Source: Lautropia sp.
GTDB taxonomy: Bacteria > Pseudomonadota > Gammaproteobacteria > Burkholderiales > Burkholderiaceae_E
NCBI GenBank assembly: GCA_030530775.1
Contig: JAUMUG010000006.1
Location: 1 to 64,000, forward strand
Length of the DNA stretch: 64,000 bases
Direction: 5' to 3'
Part shown: positions 43,172 through 53,084 of the stretch, piece after piece
Position numbering within the stretch: position 1 is the first letter of the stretch
How the letters are laid out: each line of letters begins with the position of its first letter
The notes under the pieces: model-generated
What the model saw: the letters and a program-made list of their open reading frames with translations, nothing else
Databases searched by the model: none
What the model was told of the DNA's origin: nothing
Position numbers and translations under genes: made by a program

Positions 43172-45637
43172 ATGATTGTGGGGACCGCCGGCCATATCGA
43201 CCATGGCAAGAGCACGCTGGTCAAGGTGCTGACCGGCGTCGAGACCGACCGCCTGCCCGAAGAACGCCGGCGCGGCATGAGCATCGAGCTGGGTTATGCA
43301 TTCATGCCGGTCGAGGAGGCGGCATCTGCCGATCGGGGGGCCGTAGCAGCCCGTCTCCCTGATACTGTTTCACCCCGGACCTCGCTGCCTGCCGCCGTGG
43401 GACGGACGTCATCCCGATCTGATTCGCCGGCGGATCATCACATTGGTTTCATCGATGTGCCCGGCCACGAGAAACTGGTGCACACGATGATTGCCGGAGT
43501 AACAGGCATCGATTTTGCGTTGCTGCTGGTGGCGGCCGATGACGGTGTGATGCCGCAGACCCGTGAGCATCTGGCGGTGCTGTCGCTGCTGGGCATCGAT
43601 CGAGGGGCGGTGGTACTCACCAAGGTCGATCGGGTCGGGCCGGTACGGGTGCGGGAGGTTCGGCTCGAGATCGAAAACCTATTGCAGCACACCTGCCTGC
43701 AGGGTGCGCCCATCCTGCCCGTTTCGGCCGTGACGGGCGAGGGTATGGAGGCGCTGCGGGTGCTGCTGAGGGTCGAGGCACGCCGTTTGCTGGCGTTGGA
43801 ATCTGCCTGTGAACGACCGGCCCAGATGCATTCGTTGGGTCGGGAGGGTACCCCGACGGCCGGGTCGGGACAGGTGAATGTATCGCATGGATTTGGAGGA
43901 GGCACAGACAATCGCCGAAGTATGGACGATGGCGGGGAGCCGGATGCGGATTCCGGCGAATCCTGGGTGTCTGGCGTTGAAATCGGCTGGGAGACCAAGG
44001 TAACGGCGGTTTCATTGGCATCCATGGGTTTTCGACTGGCCATCGATCGGGTGTTCAGCCTGGAGGGCACCGGTACGGTGGTGACCGGCACCGTGCATGC
44101 CGGTACGGTTTCGGTGGGTGACCAGGTCGACCAAACCCCTGGCGGGCTGCACGGCATCCGTGTGCGTTCGCTGCATGCCCAGAACCAGAAAACCGGGCGT
44201 GCGCATGCCGGGCAGCGTTGCGCAATGGGTCTGGTCGGTATCGAGCGCGAGGCGCTGCAGCGCGGTCAGTGGCTGGTGCAGCCGGGGCTGGCGGTGGCCA
44301 GTGACCGCATCGATATCGAGTTGCGGCTGTGGCCGGGCGAGCAGCGTGCCTTGCGTAGTGGCATGCAGGTGCATGTGCATCTGGGGGCGGCGATGAGCAC
44401 GGCGTCGGTGGCGGTGCTCGATCGGCAGACGCTGCCGCCGGGACAGTGCGGCCTGGTGCAGCTGGTGCTTCATCGCCCGTTGGCTGCCTGGTATGGCGAT
44501 CGGCTGATTTTGCGTGATGCTTCGGGCCAGCGGGTGCTGGCCGGTGGGCGGGTGTTGGATATCCGTGCCCCCGTGCGCTATCGGCGCACCCGGCAGCGTC
44601 TGCAATTGCTGGCGGCGTTGCAACAGCCGTCCCTGGCGGCACGTCTGGATGGCATGCTGGCTTCGTTGGAGGGGGGACTGTCGTTGTCCGATTGGCGGCA
44701 ACGTCTGGGCCTGGCCAGCATCGAGGTGTTCGGACCAGCCCTGGCCGAAATACCCCACCGCCGCTTGAATGCCGATCTGGTGATGGGCGAGGCTGCCTGG
44801 CAGCGGCTGCGCGCCCGGGTACTGGAGGTATTGCGTGAGTTTCACCAGCAATCGCCCGATGAGTTGGGACCGGATGCGGCCCGTCTGCGGCGGCTGACCC
44901 GTACCCGCATCGAGGAAAGCAGCTGGGGCGCAGTGCTCGACAGCCTGTTGGAGACGGGCGATGTCTGTCTCGGCGGCGCCTTTGTGCACCTGCCGGAACA
45001 GGGAGTGGAGCTGGCGGCGCGCGATGAAGCGCTGGTCGGGCGGATCATGCCTGCCCTGCAGACGGCGGGGGCACAGGGGGCGTGGCTGCGCGATCTGGCC
45101 GTGCTGGCCGGTGAGCAACCGGGGCCGATGCGTGCGGCGATGGGGCGTCTGGCCCGCAGTGGCCGGGTCTATCAGATCGTCAAGGATCTCTATCAAGACG
45201 AGGCCACCACCACAGCGCTGGGGCGGTTGTTCCGGCGGTTGATCGGGGCGCAGGCGGAGCAGGATGGACGGGACGGGCCGCAGGATGCTTCTGCCCGGGC
45301 GCTCCTCGTACAGCACCCATCATCGGGGCAGGCACGGAACCGGCAGTCCGTGGCGGAACGGGTGCAATCGGCGGGAACCCGGACGGGTGCGGATGTAAGG
45401 CAACATACGAGCCGGTTTTCCACGGTGTCCCAGGCCAATCGTGATACCGATGAGCCGAGGTATGGTCCGGATGCGGGGCGTTCGGCCGTCACCGTAGCCC
45501 AGTTCCGCGATGCCAGCGGTCTGGGGCGCAAGCGGGCGGTGCAGGTGCTGGAGTTCTTCGATCGCATCGGCCTGTGCCGTCGCGTGGGCGATCAGCATCT
45601 GCTGCGGCCCGAAAGCCGACTCTTTTTGGATGAATGA
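43172..45637 (+). CDS. selB: Selenocysteine-specific elongation factor SelB
   Basis: Delivers Sec-tRNA to the ribosome at UGA codons with a SECIS. The GTPase domain has G-H-I-D-H-G-K-S-T (residues 6-14), D-V-P-G-H-E and T-K-V-D. Domains II-III follow (D-R-V-F-S-L-E-G-T-G-T-V-V-T-G). The C-terminal winged helices that bind SECIS RNA end in R-D-A-S-G-L-G-R-K-R-A-V-Q-V-L-E-F-F-D. With 821 residues it is much longer than the usual 615-640. Insertions occur between the switch regions (about residues 45-90), between the G domain and domain II, and before the last winged helix. ATG 43172 has an AAAGGA site; the upstream in-frame start at 43145 is rejected. Confidence 0.95.
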   Translation: MIVGTAGHIDHGKSTLVKVLTGVETDRLPEERRRGMSIELGYAFMPVEEAASADRGAVAARLPDTVSPRTSLPAAVGRTSSRSDSPADHHIGFIDVPGHEKLVHTMIAGVTGIDFALLLVAADDGVMPQTREHLAVLSLLGIDRGAVVLTKVDRVGPVRVREVRLEIENLLQHTCLQGAPILPVSAVTGEGMEALRVLLRVEARRLLALESACERPAQMHSLGREGTPTAGSGQVNVSHGFGGGTDNRRSMDDGGEPDADSGESWVSGVEIGWETKVTAVSLASMGFRLAIDRVFSLEGTGTVVTGTVHAGTVSVGDQVDQTPGGLHGIRVRSLHAQNQKTGRAHAGQRCAMGLVGIEREALQRGQWLVQPGLAVASDRIDIELRLWPGEQRALRSGMQVHVHLGAAMSTASVAVLDRQTLPPGQCGLVQLVLHRPLAAWYGDRLILRDASGQRVLAGGRVLDIRAPVRYRRTRQRLQLLAALQQPSLAARLDGMLASLEGGLSLSDWRQRLGLASIEVFGPALAEIPHRRLNADLVMGEAAWQRLRARVLEVLREFHQQSPDELGPDAARLRRLTRTRIEESSWGAVLDSLLETGDVCLGGAFVHLPEQGVELAARDEALVGRIMPALQTAGAQGAWLRDLAVLAGEQPGPMRAAMGRLARSGRVYQIVKDLYQDEATTTALGRLFRRLIGAQAEQDGRDGPQDASARALLVQHPSSGQARNRQSVAERVQSAGTRTGADVRQHTSRFSTVSQANRDTDEPRYGPDAGRSAVTVAQFRDASGLGRKRAVQVLEFFDRIGLCRRVGDQHLLRPESRLFLDE

Positions 45638-45773
45638 TGTGGCAACCGCTGGAAAAATCCGTTGGTCGTGTCACAATCCCGGCTCCTGTGGCGCGGCAAT
45701 CGGCAGGGCGCGAACCGAGTCTGCCGGGCCCGGTTCGCGGTCGTGACGGCTGCGATCCAAGTCCTGTCTCGAT

Positions 45774-45869
45774 GGAGGGAAGACGATCCCGGTGGGTCGG
45801 CCGGGCTTCAAACCCGGTGGGTGACGCCATGCGTCGCCGGGTGGGTTCGACTCCCATTTCCCTCCGCCA
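45774..45869 (+). tRNA. selC: tRNA-Sec (anticodon TCA)
   Basis: A 96-nt tRNA with an 8-bp acceptor stem, GGAGGGAA (45774-45781) with TTCCCTCC (45858-45865), then discriminator G and encoded CCA. Anticodon TCA is at 45808-45810 in the loop between CCGGG and CCCGG. A long variable arm (GGTGACG...CGTCGCC) and a T-arm with TGGG-TTCGACT-CCCA complete it. The 8-bp acceptor and long extra arm are hallmarks of bacterial tRNA-Sec. It follows selB by 136 bases. Confidence 0.97.
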
Positions 45870-46111
45870 CTTTCCAGTGCCTGTTTCGGCATGAGCCGCC
45901 TGATCGGCAACGTACGCTGGCCGCCACGATCCCAAGCCCGGGTTCGGGTGGCGGGATGGCCGTGTCCGCGCGTGATTTGTCCGTAGTCCGTATGGCCCGG
46001 CCTCTTTCGTGGGTACACCCGGCGTGTCCGTCGTCCTCTGGTGCTTGTGATGGACGGGCTTCACTATACTGGATGCTTCGTTGGCATTCTCCTGGATATT
46101 GATCCCGTCTC

Positions 46112-47179
46112 ATGAGCTACCATCGCGGCCCTGTCGGCGTCGAATCGATCGGCGATTTCGATAGCCTGATCGACGCTCGTTCTCCTTCCGAATTTCGGCT
46201 CGATCACCTGCCGGGTGCACTCAATCATCCGGTGCTGAACGACGAGGAACGTCGCATCGTCGGCACCATCTACAAACGGCAGAGCGCTTTCGAGGCCCGG
46301 CGAGTGGGAGCCGGCATGGTGGCGGCCAATCTGGCCAGGCATTTGGCCGAGTCTTTTTCGAACATGCCCGAAAACTGGCGACCGCTGGTGTACTGCTGGC
46401 GCGGTGGGCTGCGCAGTGGCTCGATGGTGACCTGGCTGCGGATGACCGGCTGGGACGCGCAGCAATTGCGTGGCGGCTACAAGGCTTATCGTCGGCATGT
46501 GGTCGAGCGGCTGCCTGGTCTGATCGAACCGTTGCGCCTGGTGGTGCTGTGCGGCCAGACAGGCACCGCCAAGACCCGGCTGCTGCAAAGTCTGGCGGGG
46601 CGGGGTGAACAGGTGCTGGATCTGGAAGGCTTGGCACGTCACAAGGGATCGATGCTGGGCGCATGGCCGGATGCCGACCAACCGTCGCAAAAACAGTTCG
46701 AGACCAGATTGTTTACTGTATTGAGCGGCTTCGATGTCGATCGGCCGATCTTTGTCGAAAGCGAAAGTGCCCGTATCGGCCTGATCAGCCTGCCGGTACC
46801 ACTGGTGCAGAAGCTGCGTTCTTCGACATGGCTGGTGGAAATCGATGCCGATGAGGACGCACGGCTCGACTATCTGCTGCGTGACTATGTCTATCTGGGT
46901 CATAGCCCCGAAAAACTCGTCCGGCAGCTGGATCGGTTCGTGCAGCTACAGGGTCGCGAAACCGTGCAACGTTGGCAGCAGTGGGCACAGGCGGTGGAAC
47001 TGCGTCCGTTGTTCGCCGAGCTGATACAGCAGCATTACGATCCGCAGTACCGTCGCTCCCTGGGCCGCAACTTCGTTCACTGGAGCCGCCGTCACACCCT
47101 GCTGGTCGACGATCTGTCCGAGCCCGGAATCGAGCAACTGACCGGGAGTATTCAGGCACTGGCGCGCAAGTGGGGGTGA
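46112..47179 (+). CDS. mnmH: tRNA 2-selenouridine synthase
   Basis: Replaces sulfur by selenium at wobble uridine 34 of certain tRNAs, using selenophosphate, via a geranylated intermediate. The 355-residue protein has an N-terminal rhodanese domain (residues about 10-130) with catalytic Cys in V-Y-C-W-R-G-G-L-R-S-G-S, then a P-loop domain with L-C-G-Q-T-G-T-A-K-T (about 146-155) and V-E-S-E-S-A-R-I-G. Length is typical. It sits just after selC, adding a second use of selenophosphate to the island. selD, which makes selenophosphate, is not in this window. Confidence 0.95.
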   Translation: MSYHRGPVGVESIGDFDSLIDARSPSEFRLDHLPGALNHPVLNDEERRIVGTIYKRQSAFEARRVGAGMVAANLARHLAESFSNMPENWRPLVYCWRGGLRSGSMVTWLRMTGWDAQQLRGGYKAYRRHVVERLPGLIEPLRLVVLCGQTGTAKTRLLQSLAGRGEQVLDLEGLARHKGSMLGAWPDADQPSQKQFETRLFTVLSGFDVDRPIFVESESARIGLISLPVPLVQKLRSSTWLVEIDADEDARLDYLLRDYVYLGHSPEKLVRQLDRFVQLQGRETVQRWQQWAQAVELRPLFAELIQQHYDPQYRRSLGRNFVHWSRRHTLLVDDLSEPGIEQLTGSIQALARKWG

Positions 47180-47279
47180 TGACCGTTGCGCAAGCAGCGA
47201 CGACCTTCTGTCGGCGGCGGGGTGCGGTTGAGCTGTGTTAAGTTCTATGGTGCCGTATTTGCCGTGACGAGGCACAGCC

Positions 47280-47594
47280 ATGCTGATTTCCAATCTCGAA
47301 ATTCTCCCCGATCGCAAGATCGTCAAACACCTGGGGCTGGTGCAGGGTTCCAGCGTGCGTGCCAAGCACATGGGCAAGGACATCATGGCCGGCTTCAAGA
47401 ACATGGTGGGCGGTGAGCTCAAGAGCTACACCGATCTGCTCAATGAGTCGCGTGAGCAGGCGGTGGAGCGGATGAAGGCACAGGCCGAGCAGCTCGGCGC
47501 CAATGCCGTTCTGAACATCCGCTTCTCTACTTCTTCGGTGGCGGCCGGTGCTGCAGAGATCTTCGTCTATGGAACAGCCGTGATGCTGGAATGA
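47280..47594 (+). CDS. YbjQ-family (UPF0145) protein
   Basis: A 104-residue protein with the family core G-L-V-Q-G-S, then Y-T-D-L-L-N-E-S-R-E-Q-A-V-E-R-M and L-G-A-N-A-V-L-N-I-R-F-S-T-S, ending in V-Y-G-T-A-V. Members form pentameric beta-barrel/helix assemblies; function is unknown. The next gene encodes a membrane-anchored version, 12 bases downstream. Confidence 0.85.
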   Translation: MLISNLEILPDRKIVKHLGLVQGSSVRAKHMGKDIMAGFKNMVGGELKSYTDLLNESREQAVERMKAQAEQLGANAVLNIRFSTSSVAAGAAEIFVYGTAVMLE

Positions 47595-47606
47595 GCGCGG
47601 GGGCTG

Positions 47607-48101
47607 ATGATGAGTGACCAACAATTCAGCGTCGTTCTGGCACTGTTGTTCAATATCGGCCTGCCGTTGCTGCTGGTGCTGATCGCTTTCTTCGTGGGCG
47701 CCCATAATGAGCGTCGGCATTACGCCAGCATTCTGCGGCGAGAGCGGGAACTGGCTGATATTCTGACGTTTTCTTCTCGAAAACCGCCCGAGTTCTTCAG
47801 TGATCAGCAGCTGGTGCAAGGCAGCGTGGTGGTGTCGAGCGATTATTTCAAGCGCACCGTGGCTTTCCTGCGGCAGATCTTCGGGGGAGATGTCAAGAGC
47901 TATGAGAGTCTGCTGGATCGAGCAAGACGTGAAGCCATCCTGCGGATGAAGGCGCAGGCACGCTTGCAAGGCGCCGATGCCATCTTCAATGTCCGGCTCG
48001 ATACATCGTCGCTGTCGCAGACCGCTGGCGGCGGCGGTGTCAGCGGCACCGTGGAAGTGCTGGCATACGGGACGGCGGGGCGGCTGGGCAAGAGCGATTG
48101 A
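47607..48101 (+). CDS. Membrane-anchored YbjQ-family protein
   Basis: A 164-residue paralogue of the upstream gene. An N-terminal hydrophobic helix (F-N-I-G-L-P-L-L-L-V-L-I-A-F-F-V-G) and a short basic linker (N-E-R-R-H-Y) are followed by a YbjQ core (V-Q-G-S-V-V-V-S, Y-E-S-L-L-D-R-A-R-R-E-A-I-L-R-M, Q-G-A-D-A-I-F-N-V-R-L-D-T-S). The pair probably forms a mixed assembly at the inner membrane. Function unknown. Confidence 0.83.
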   Translation: MMSDQQFSVVLALLFNIGLPLLLVLIAFFVGAHNERRHYASILRRERELADILTFSSRKPPEFFSDQQLVQGSVVVSSDYFKRTVAFLRQIFGGDVKSYESLLDRARREAILRMKAQARLQGADAIFNVRLDTSSLSQTAGGGGVSGTVEVLAYGTAGRLGKSD

Positions 48102-48225
48102 TCCCGGCGCACCGGAGCGTCGATGGGGCATCGGGTGATGGACGATGATGTGAAAGAGGCTTCAGAAACAGGAAAGCTCAGCATCGTCCGCGGGAACACG
48201 CATGCCCTTCGAAAGGAAGCCTCCG

Positions 48226-49092
48226 ATGCAATATGAGAACCCCCATCTCGATGAGCGTCTGAATCCCAACGTGGCGCATGAGCCTCCGTCGCGCGAGCTG
48301 TGGCGCATGGTGGGCTGGAGCCTGGCGCTGCTGGCGGTGCTATGGCTGATCATCAGGTTGCTGGTGTTCTCTCTGCCGTACTGGATCAGCATCGAGAACG
48401 AGCAAAAATGGCTTGCGCCGGTACTGAGCGCACTGACCGAAAACATGCGCAAGGATGCGGCACTGCAGGATCTGGCCGACGAGCTGGCGCTCGGCATGCA
48501 GTTGCCCAAGGGGTCGGTCGAAGTGTCGATCGATCATTCGTCCGTGCCGAATGCCTTTGCGACGCTGGGGGGGCAGGTGGTGCTGATGTCGGGGTTGCTG
48601 CAATGTCTGCCGACCGAGGAAGCGGTGGCGGCTGTACTGGCACATGAGATCGCGCACATTGCCCATCGCGATCCGTTGCGCAGCGCTTCGCACGGGGTGT
48701 TGTTGGGGCTGGCATCTTCGATCGTTTTTGGCAATGTCAGTGGCCTGGCGGCGGTCAACCAGCTGGCCAGTCTGCGCTACAGTCGCGATTTGGAAGAAGC
48801 GGCCGATAGCGCTGCGGTACATGCGCTGGCAGCCCGTTACCGGCACGCAGGTGGCATGGTGCAGTTGTTCGAGGTGCTGTCCAAGGCCGAGACCGCTCAT
48901 GAACATGCCGAAGGCAATGCGGGACGTTTCCGATGGCGCTGGTTGTCTTCGCACCCGGACACCGCCGAGCGGGTCGTGACGGTGCGCCGGCTTGCGGCTC
49001 GGCATCAGTATGCGTTGCAGTCACCCGGCCGGCCGAATCGATGGAGAGATTCGGGCGATGAAGCAGGGTGTGACCTGGGCAGAAATCGATAG
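48226..49092 (+). CDS. M48-family zinc metalloprotease, membrane-anchored
   Basis: A 288-residue protein with a membrane helix at about residues 27-47 and the zinc motif H-E-I-A-H (in V-L-A-H-E-I-A-H-I-A-H-R-D-P). The third zinc ligand is the Glu in Y-S-R-D-L-E-E-A-A-D. The family includes HtpX and YfgC/BepA, which act in membrane or envelope protein quality control. ATG 48226 has an AAGGAAG site; the earlier ATG 48202 is less likely. It follows the YbjQ pair by 124 bases and may be co-transcribed, hinting at an envelope-stress role. Confidence 0.87.
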   Translation: MQYENPHLDERLNPNVAHEPPSRELWRMVGWSLALLAVLWLIIRLLVFSLPYWISIENEQKWLAPVLSALTENMRKDAALQDLADELALGMQLPKGSVEVSIDHSSVPNAFATLGGQVVLMSGLLQCLPTEEAVAAVLAHEIAHIAHRDPLRSASHGVLLGLASSIVFGNVSGLAAVNQLASLRYSRDLEEAADSAAVHALAARYRHAGGMVQLFEVLSKAETAHEHAEGNAGRFRWRWLSSHPDTAERVVTVRRLAARHQYALQSPGRPNRWRDSGDEAGCDLGRNR

Positions 49093-49358
49093 GGATCCGT
49101 ACGGTCTCGGTCCGTTGCTTCGGAAGTTCCCGTCCGTGTCCGTTGATCCCATAGCCGGGGCATGTTTGCCACGCCGATCGTTTTCGTCTGACTCGGCGTG
49201 TCGGGGGCATGCTCTGCAGAGGCCGCTGCATGAGGTGTGCTGCCGCATCGGTTCATGCGCTGACCCTGCTGATCCAGGGCATCGCGTTCCTTCCGCGCAG
49301 ACGCATGGCTCGGCGCGTGGGACGCTTGGTCGATCGGGTCGGATATTCGGGTACGGAT

Positions 49359-50288
49359 TCATCCGCATTGAGCAGCCATGAAATGCAGGCTTTTCTCCAG
49401 TGTGTGATCCTCCAGACAATCGAGACGTAGATCGACCGGCAGTGAGCGAAGCCAGGTGAGCTGACGCTTGGCCAACTGGCGAGTGGCGGCAATGCCGGCA
49501 TCGCGCAGGCTGGCCTCGGTGCGTTCGCCGGCCAGCATCTGCCAAACCTGCCGGTAGCCGACTGCCCGCATCGAGGGTAGTTCACCATGCAGGTCGGGGC
49601 GCCGATACAGCGTGCGCACTTCATCGATGAAGCCATCGGCCAACATCTGGTCGAAGCGCTGCGCAATGCGTTGGTGCAGCGTGGCACGGTCGCCGGGTTC
49701 AAGGCTGATGATTCGGATGTCGGGATGATTCCTGGGCTTCTGGCCGGCCTGCTGTAATTCCGACAGTGGCCGACCGGTGATCTCGATGACTTCCAGTGCG
49801 CGTTGGATACGTTGTGCATCATGGGGTGCCAGTCGACCCGCCGTGGCGGGGTCCAGCACAGCCAGCCGTGCATGCAGCGCCGGCCATCCCCGATTGGCCG
49901 CCTCGTCATCCAGTCGGGCACGGATCTCCGGATGGGCACCGGGCAGGTCATCCATCGGATGCAGCAGGCTGCGCGCGTACAGCATGGTGCCACCCACCAG
50001 CAGTGGAAGTCTGCCGCGGGCTTCGATCTCGTCGATCAGGCGCCAGGTATCGGTACAGAATTCGGCTGCACTGTAGTTCTCGGACGGGTCGCGGATATCG
50101 ATCAGATGGTGTGGCACCCGTGCTTGTTCTTCGGTACTGGGCTTGGCGGTTCCGATATCCATGCCGCGATAGACCAGCGCGGAATCGACGCTGATGATTT
50201 CCATCGGCCAGTGCCGGGCCAGCGCCAATGCCAGTGCGGTTTTGCCCGATGCGGTCGGGCCGAGGATCATCAGGGCACGCATGTTCAT
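49359..50288 (-). CDS. miaA: tRNA dimethylallyltransferase
   Basis: Adds an isopentenyl group to A37 of tRNAs reading UNN codons. The 309-residue protein has the P-loop G-P-T-A-S-G-K-T (residues 10-17), then [30 protein letters not shown] and [11 protein letters not shown]. It lies 171 bases downstream of mutL on the same strand, an order common in proteobacteria. Confidence 0.95.
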   Translation of the reverse strand: MNMRALMILGPTASGKTALALALARHWPMEIISVDSALVYRGMDIGTAKPSTEEQARVPHHLIDIRDPSENYSAAEFCTDTWRLIDEIEARGRLPLLVGGTMLYARSLLHPMDDLPGAHPEIRARLDDEAANRGWPALHARLAVLDPATAGRLAPHDAQRIQRALEVIEITGRPLSELQQAGQKPRNHPDIRIISLEPGDRATLHQRIAQRFDQMLADGFIDEVRTLYRRPDLHGELPSMRAVGYRQVWQMLAGERTEASLRDAGIAATRQLAKRQLTWLRSLPVDLRLDCLEDHTLEKSLHFMAAQCG

Positions 50289-50459
50289 GAATGTGGGGGA
50301 ATGACTGGCCTATCCGGTGTGTGGGTTCGAATGGCGTGGGCGGCCCAGGTGTCGTCCCGCCCGCGCGTATGACAGCGCTTGCAACGACTTGCAACGAACG
50401 AAATCGTCACTTCGGTTTTCTGCGAACCGAATCCGTGGAATTGCCGGTCGGGTTTTGGC

Positions 50460-53084
50460 TCATTGTCCACGCATGAACCACTTGTCCAGCTCGTCCATCG
50501 TCAACCGGAACCAGGTCGGTCGGCCGTGGTTGCAGAAATCGGCGTCCGGGGTGGCTTCCATGTCGCGCAGCAGTGCATTCATTTCGGTCAGGGTCAGCGC
50601 CCGGTTTGCACGCACCGAGCCATGGCAGGCCATGGTGGCCAGCAGACGGTCGAGGCGTTTCCCCAGTGCGTCGTGACGGGCCGGTGCCTGCCAGGCTGCC
50701 AGCACTTCCCGGGCCAAGCGCTCGGGGTCGGCACGCGACAGTAGCGCCGGAACGCTCAGCACAGCAATCGTGTCGGCCGACCGGGCTTCCAACTCGATGC
50801 CAAGTTCGGCAATGGCTGCGCTTTCATCGGCGACGATGGCGGCTTCCAGTTCGGTGGCTTGAAAGACTGCGGGAATCAGCAGCGGTTGCGCAACCAGGGG
50901 CCGGTCCTTGCGGGCACGTTTCAGACGTTCCAACACGATGCGTTCGTGTGCGGCGTGCATGTCGACGATGATCAGACCATCGGCCGCCTGTGACAGCAGA
51001 TAGATGCCGTGCAGCTGACCGAGGGCGTAACCGAGTGGCGGCATCCGGGCCATGGGGGCAGCGGTCTCCCATGCCTGCTGTCGTTCGGCATCGGCACCGG
51101 CTCCGACATGCTCATCGGCATGGGCCTCGGTGCTGGAATCGGCAGCGGCACCAGCACCAGCGGTCGCCCCCTTTGCTGCACCGATGTCCGGAGCTGTGCC
51201 GTCATGCATCGTGCTTGCGTGATGGGTCGAGGAATGGGATCGTCTGCCGCTGGGCACCGAGCCGGATTCGGGCGGACGTCGAGCGTTCGTCGTCTCATCG
51301 GACGTCGCTTTCATCCAGGGCGGCAGTGCCTCTTCGAGCTGATGATTCGTGGGCGAACCGATGGGGCCGTCGGCAGAGAACGGCTGGGCGTTCCGGGCAT
51401 TGGACTGATCCGGTGCAGCCGCCCGTTCAGACCTTGTCCGGGGATCTGCGTCTGTGCTCTCTGCATCAGGGGAAACACTCGGGGTCGATGCATGTACATC
51501 CCTGGCCGAATGGGCGGGTGAGTCCGGGGCCGGGCTGTGGCCTGAGACGGAAGCCGGCGTGGCTGAGGGCTCTCCATTGGCAGGGCCGTCGTGACCCACG
51601 CCCTGGATCCGATACCCGGTCGCCGTTGGAGAATCCGGGCACGCCGGGGAAGCCGAGGCGCTGTTCTGCGCCGGTGGTGCTGCCCGCAGTTCCGTCTGTT
51701 GCCAGACGGGGGCCGGACCAGGGGCGGTCGGGAGGGGGGCTTGGAAGGCGAAGCTGGCTTCCTGTTCGGCGCGGCTGATATGGCCATGGCTGGTCGCCGA
51801 TGATGAGCGGCTGTGCCGGTTTGTCGACGTCTGGTTGGTGCTCCAATGGGTGCGGGCGCTGCCGGCGTCGCCATGGGCCGGGTTACTGCCATGACCACGT
51901 CCCCGCAGGGCGGGGCGGCCGTCGGTTGCTGGCGGGGCTGGCCGGTACCCGGCTGGTGCCGTGGTGCCGCTTCGGCCGGGTGCGCCAACCCCCAGGTTGA
52001 TGGTGCGGCTGCTGCCGGCAGCCGTGCCCGAAACGCTCGCGCGCATCAGTGTGTCTTCGATGGCATGAAAGACCAGCGAGCGGACGGCGGAGGGGTCGCG
52101 GAAGCGCACTTCGATCTTGGCGGGGTGGACGTTGGCGTCGACCAGCATCGGATCGATGTCCAGAAAGAGGGCGAAGACCGGGTAGCGCTCGCCGTGCAGG
52201 CGGTCGCGGAACGCCTGTCGGATGGCCTGGGCCAGCATCCGGTCGCGCACGAAGCGGCCGTTGACGAACAGGTACTGGCGGTCGGCGCGGGCCCGGGCGC
52301 TGTCCGGTTCGCCCAGCAGACCCTGGATGCGGGCGGGGCCTGCTTCGGCGTGGACTTCCAGCAGTGCGGTGGTATCGCCCAGCAGGGTTTCGATGCGGGC
52401 GGTCTGGGTGGTGGCCGGCCAACGGCGCACTTCTTTGCCGTCCTGGTGCACTACGAAGCCGACCTTTGGGCTGGCCATGGCGATACGGCGGATGACCTCG
52501 ACACAATGAGCGCCTTCGGTGGTCGGTGCCTTCAGGAACTTGCGGCGGGCCGGTGTGGCCGAGAACAGGTCGATGATGTCGATGACGGTGCCGGGCGAGA
52601 TGGCGGCCGGGCTTGGTTCCGGCACGGTTTGGCCGGGTTGCACATCCACTTTCCAGCCGTGCTCGGCATCCAGCGGCCGGCTGGCCAGTACCAGACGGGC
52701 GATGGCGGCGATCGAGGCCAGCGCTTCGCCCCGAAAGCCGAGCGAGTCGACTTTTTCCAGTTCTTCGAGCGAGCGGATCTTGCTGGTGGCGTGTCGGGTC
52801 AGGGCCAGCGGCAGCTGTTCCTTGGCAATGCCGCAGCCGTTGTCGGTGATCTGCAGCCGCCGCAGCCCGCCTTCCTCGATGCGGATTTCGATCTGCGTGG
52901 CGCCGGCGTCCAGCGAATTTTCCAACAGCTCCTTGATGACGGATGCCGGACGCTCGATGACTTCGCCGGCGGCGATCTGGCTGATCAGCACGTCGGGCAG
53001 CAGCGCGATCGGACGGCGTCGTACGCCACGGGAGTCGTCACCGGCGGCGGGCAAGGAGAACTGAGTGCTGGATGATGGGGGCAT
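50460..53084 (-). CDS. mutL: DNA mismatch repair protein MutL
   Basis: Matchmaker ATPase of mismatch repair. The N-terminal GHKL domain has I-A-A-G-E-V-I-E-R-P, L-L-E-N-S-L-D-A-G-A-T, D-N-G-C-G-I and G-F-R-G-E-A-L. The C-terminal domain carries D-M-H-A-A-H-E-R-I with a later Glu, the endonuclease-type motif (D-[MQ]-H-A-x-x-E-R) found in MutL of MutH-less bacteria. At 874 residues it exceeds the usual 600-650 because of a linker of about 300 residues rich in Pro, Ser, Thr and Ala. ATG 53084 gives 26 residues before the conserved core; an earlier in-frame start at 53207 is unsupported. Confidence 0.94.
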   Translation of the reverse strand: MPPSSSTQFSLPAAGDDSRGVRRRPIALLPDVLISQIAAGEVIERPASVIKELLENSLDAGATQIEIRIEEGGLRRLQITDNGCGIAKEQLPLALTRHATSKIRSLEELEKVDSLGFRGEALASIAAIARLVLASRPLDAEHGWKVDVQPGQTVPEPSPAAISPGTVIDIIDLFSATPARRKFLKAPTTEGAHCVEVIRRIAMASPKVGFVVHQDGKEVRRWPATTQTARIETLLGDTTALLEVHAEAGPARIQGLLGEPDSARARADRQYLFVNGRFVRDRMLAQAIRQAFRDRLHGERYPVFALFLDIDPMLVDANVHPAKIEVRFRDPSAVRSLVFHAIEDTLMRASVSGTAAGSSRTINLGVGAPGRSGTTAPAGYRPAPPATDGRPALRGRGHGSNPAHGDAGSARTHWSTNQTSTNRHSRSSSATSHGHISRAEQEASFAFQAPLPTAPGPAPVWQQTELRAAPPAQNSASASPACPDSPTATGYRIQGVGHDGPANGEPSATPASVSGHSPAPDSPAHSARDVHASTPSVSPDAESTDADPRTRSERAAAPDQSNARNAQPFSADGPIGSPTNHQLEEALPPWMKATSDETTNARRPPESGSVPSGRRSHSSTHHASTMHDGTAPDIGAAKGATAGAGAAADSSTEAHADEHVGAGADAERQQAWETAAPMARMPPLGYALGQLHGIYLLSQAADGLIIVDMHAAHERIVLERLKRARKDRPLVAQPLLIPAVFQATELEAAIVADESAAIAELGIELEARSADTIAVLSVPALLSRADPERLAREVLAAWQAPARHDALGKRLDRLLATMACHGSVRANRALTLTEMNALLRDMEATPDADFCNHGRPTWFRLTMDELDKWFMRGQ

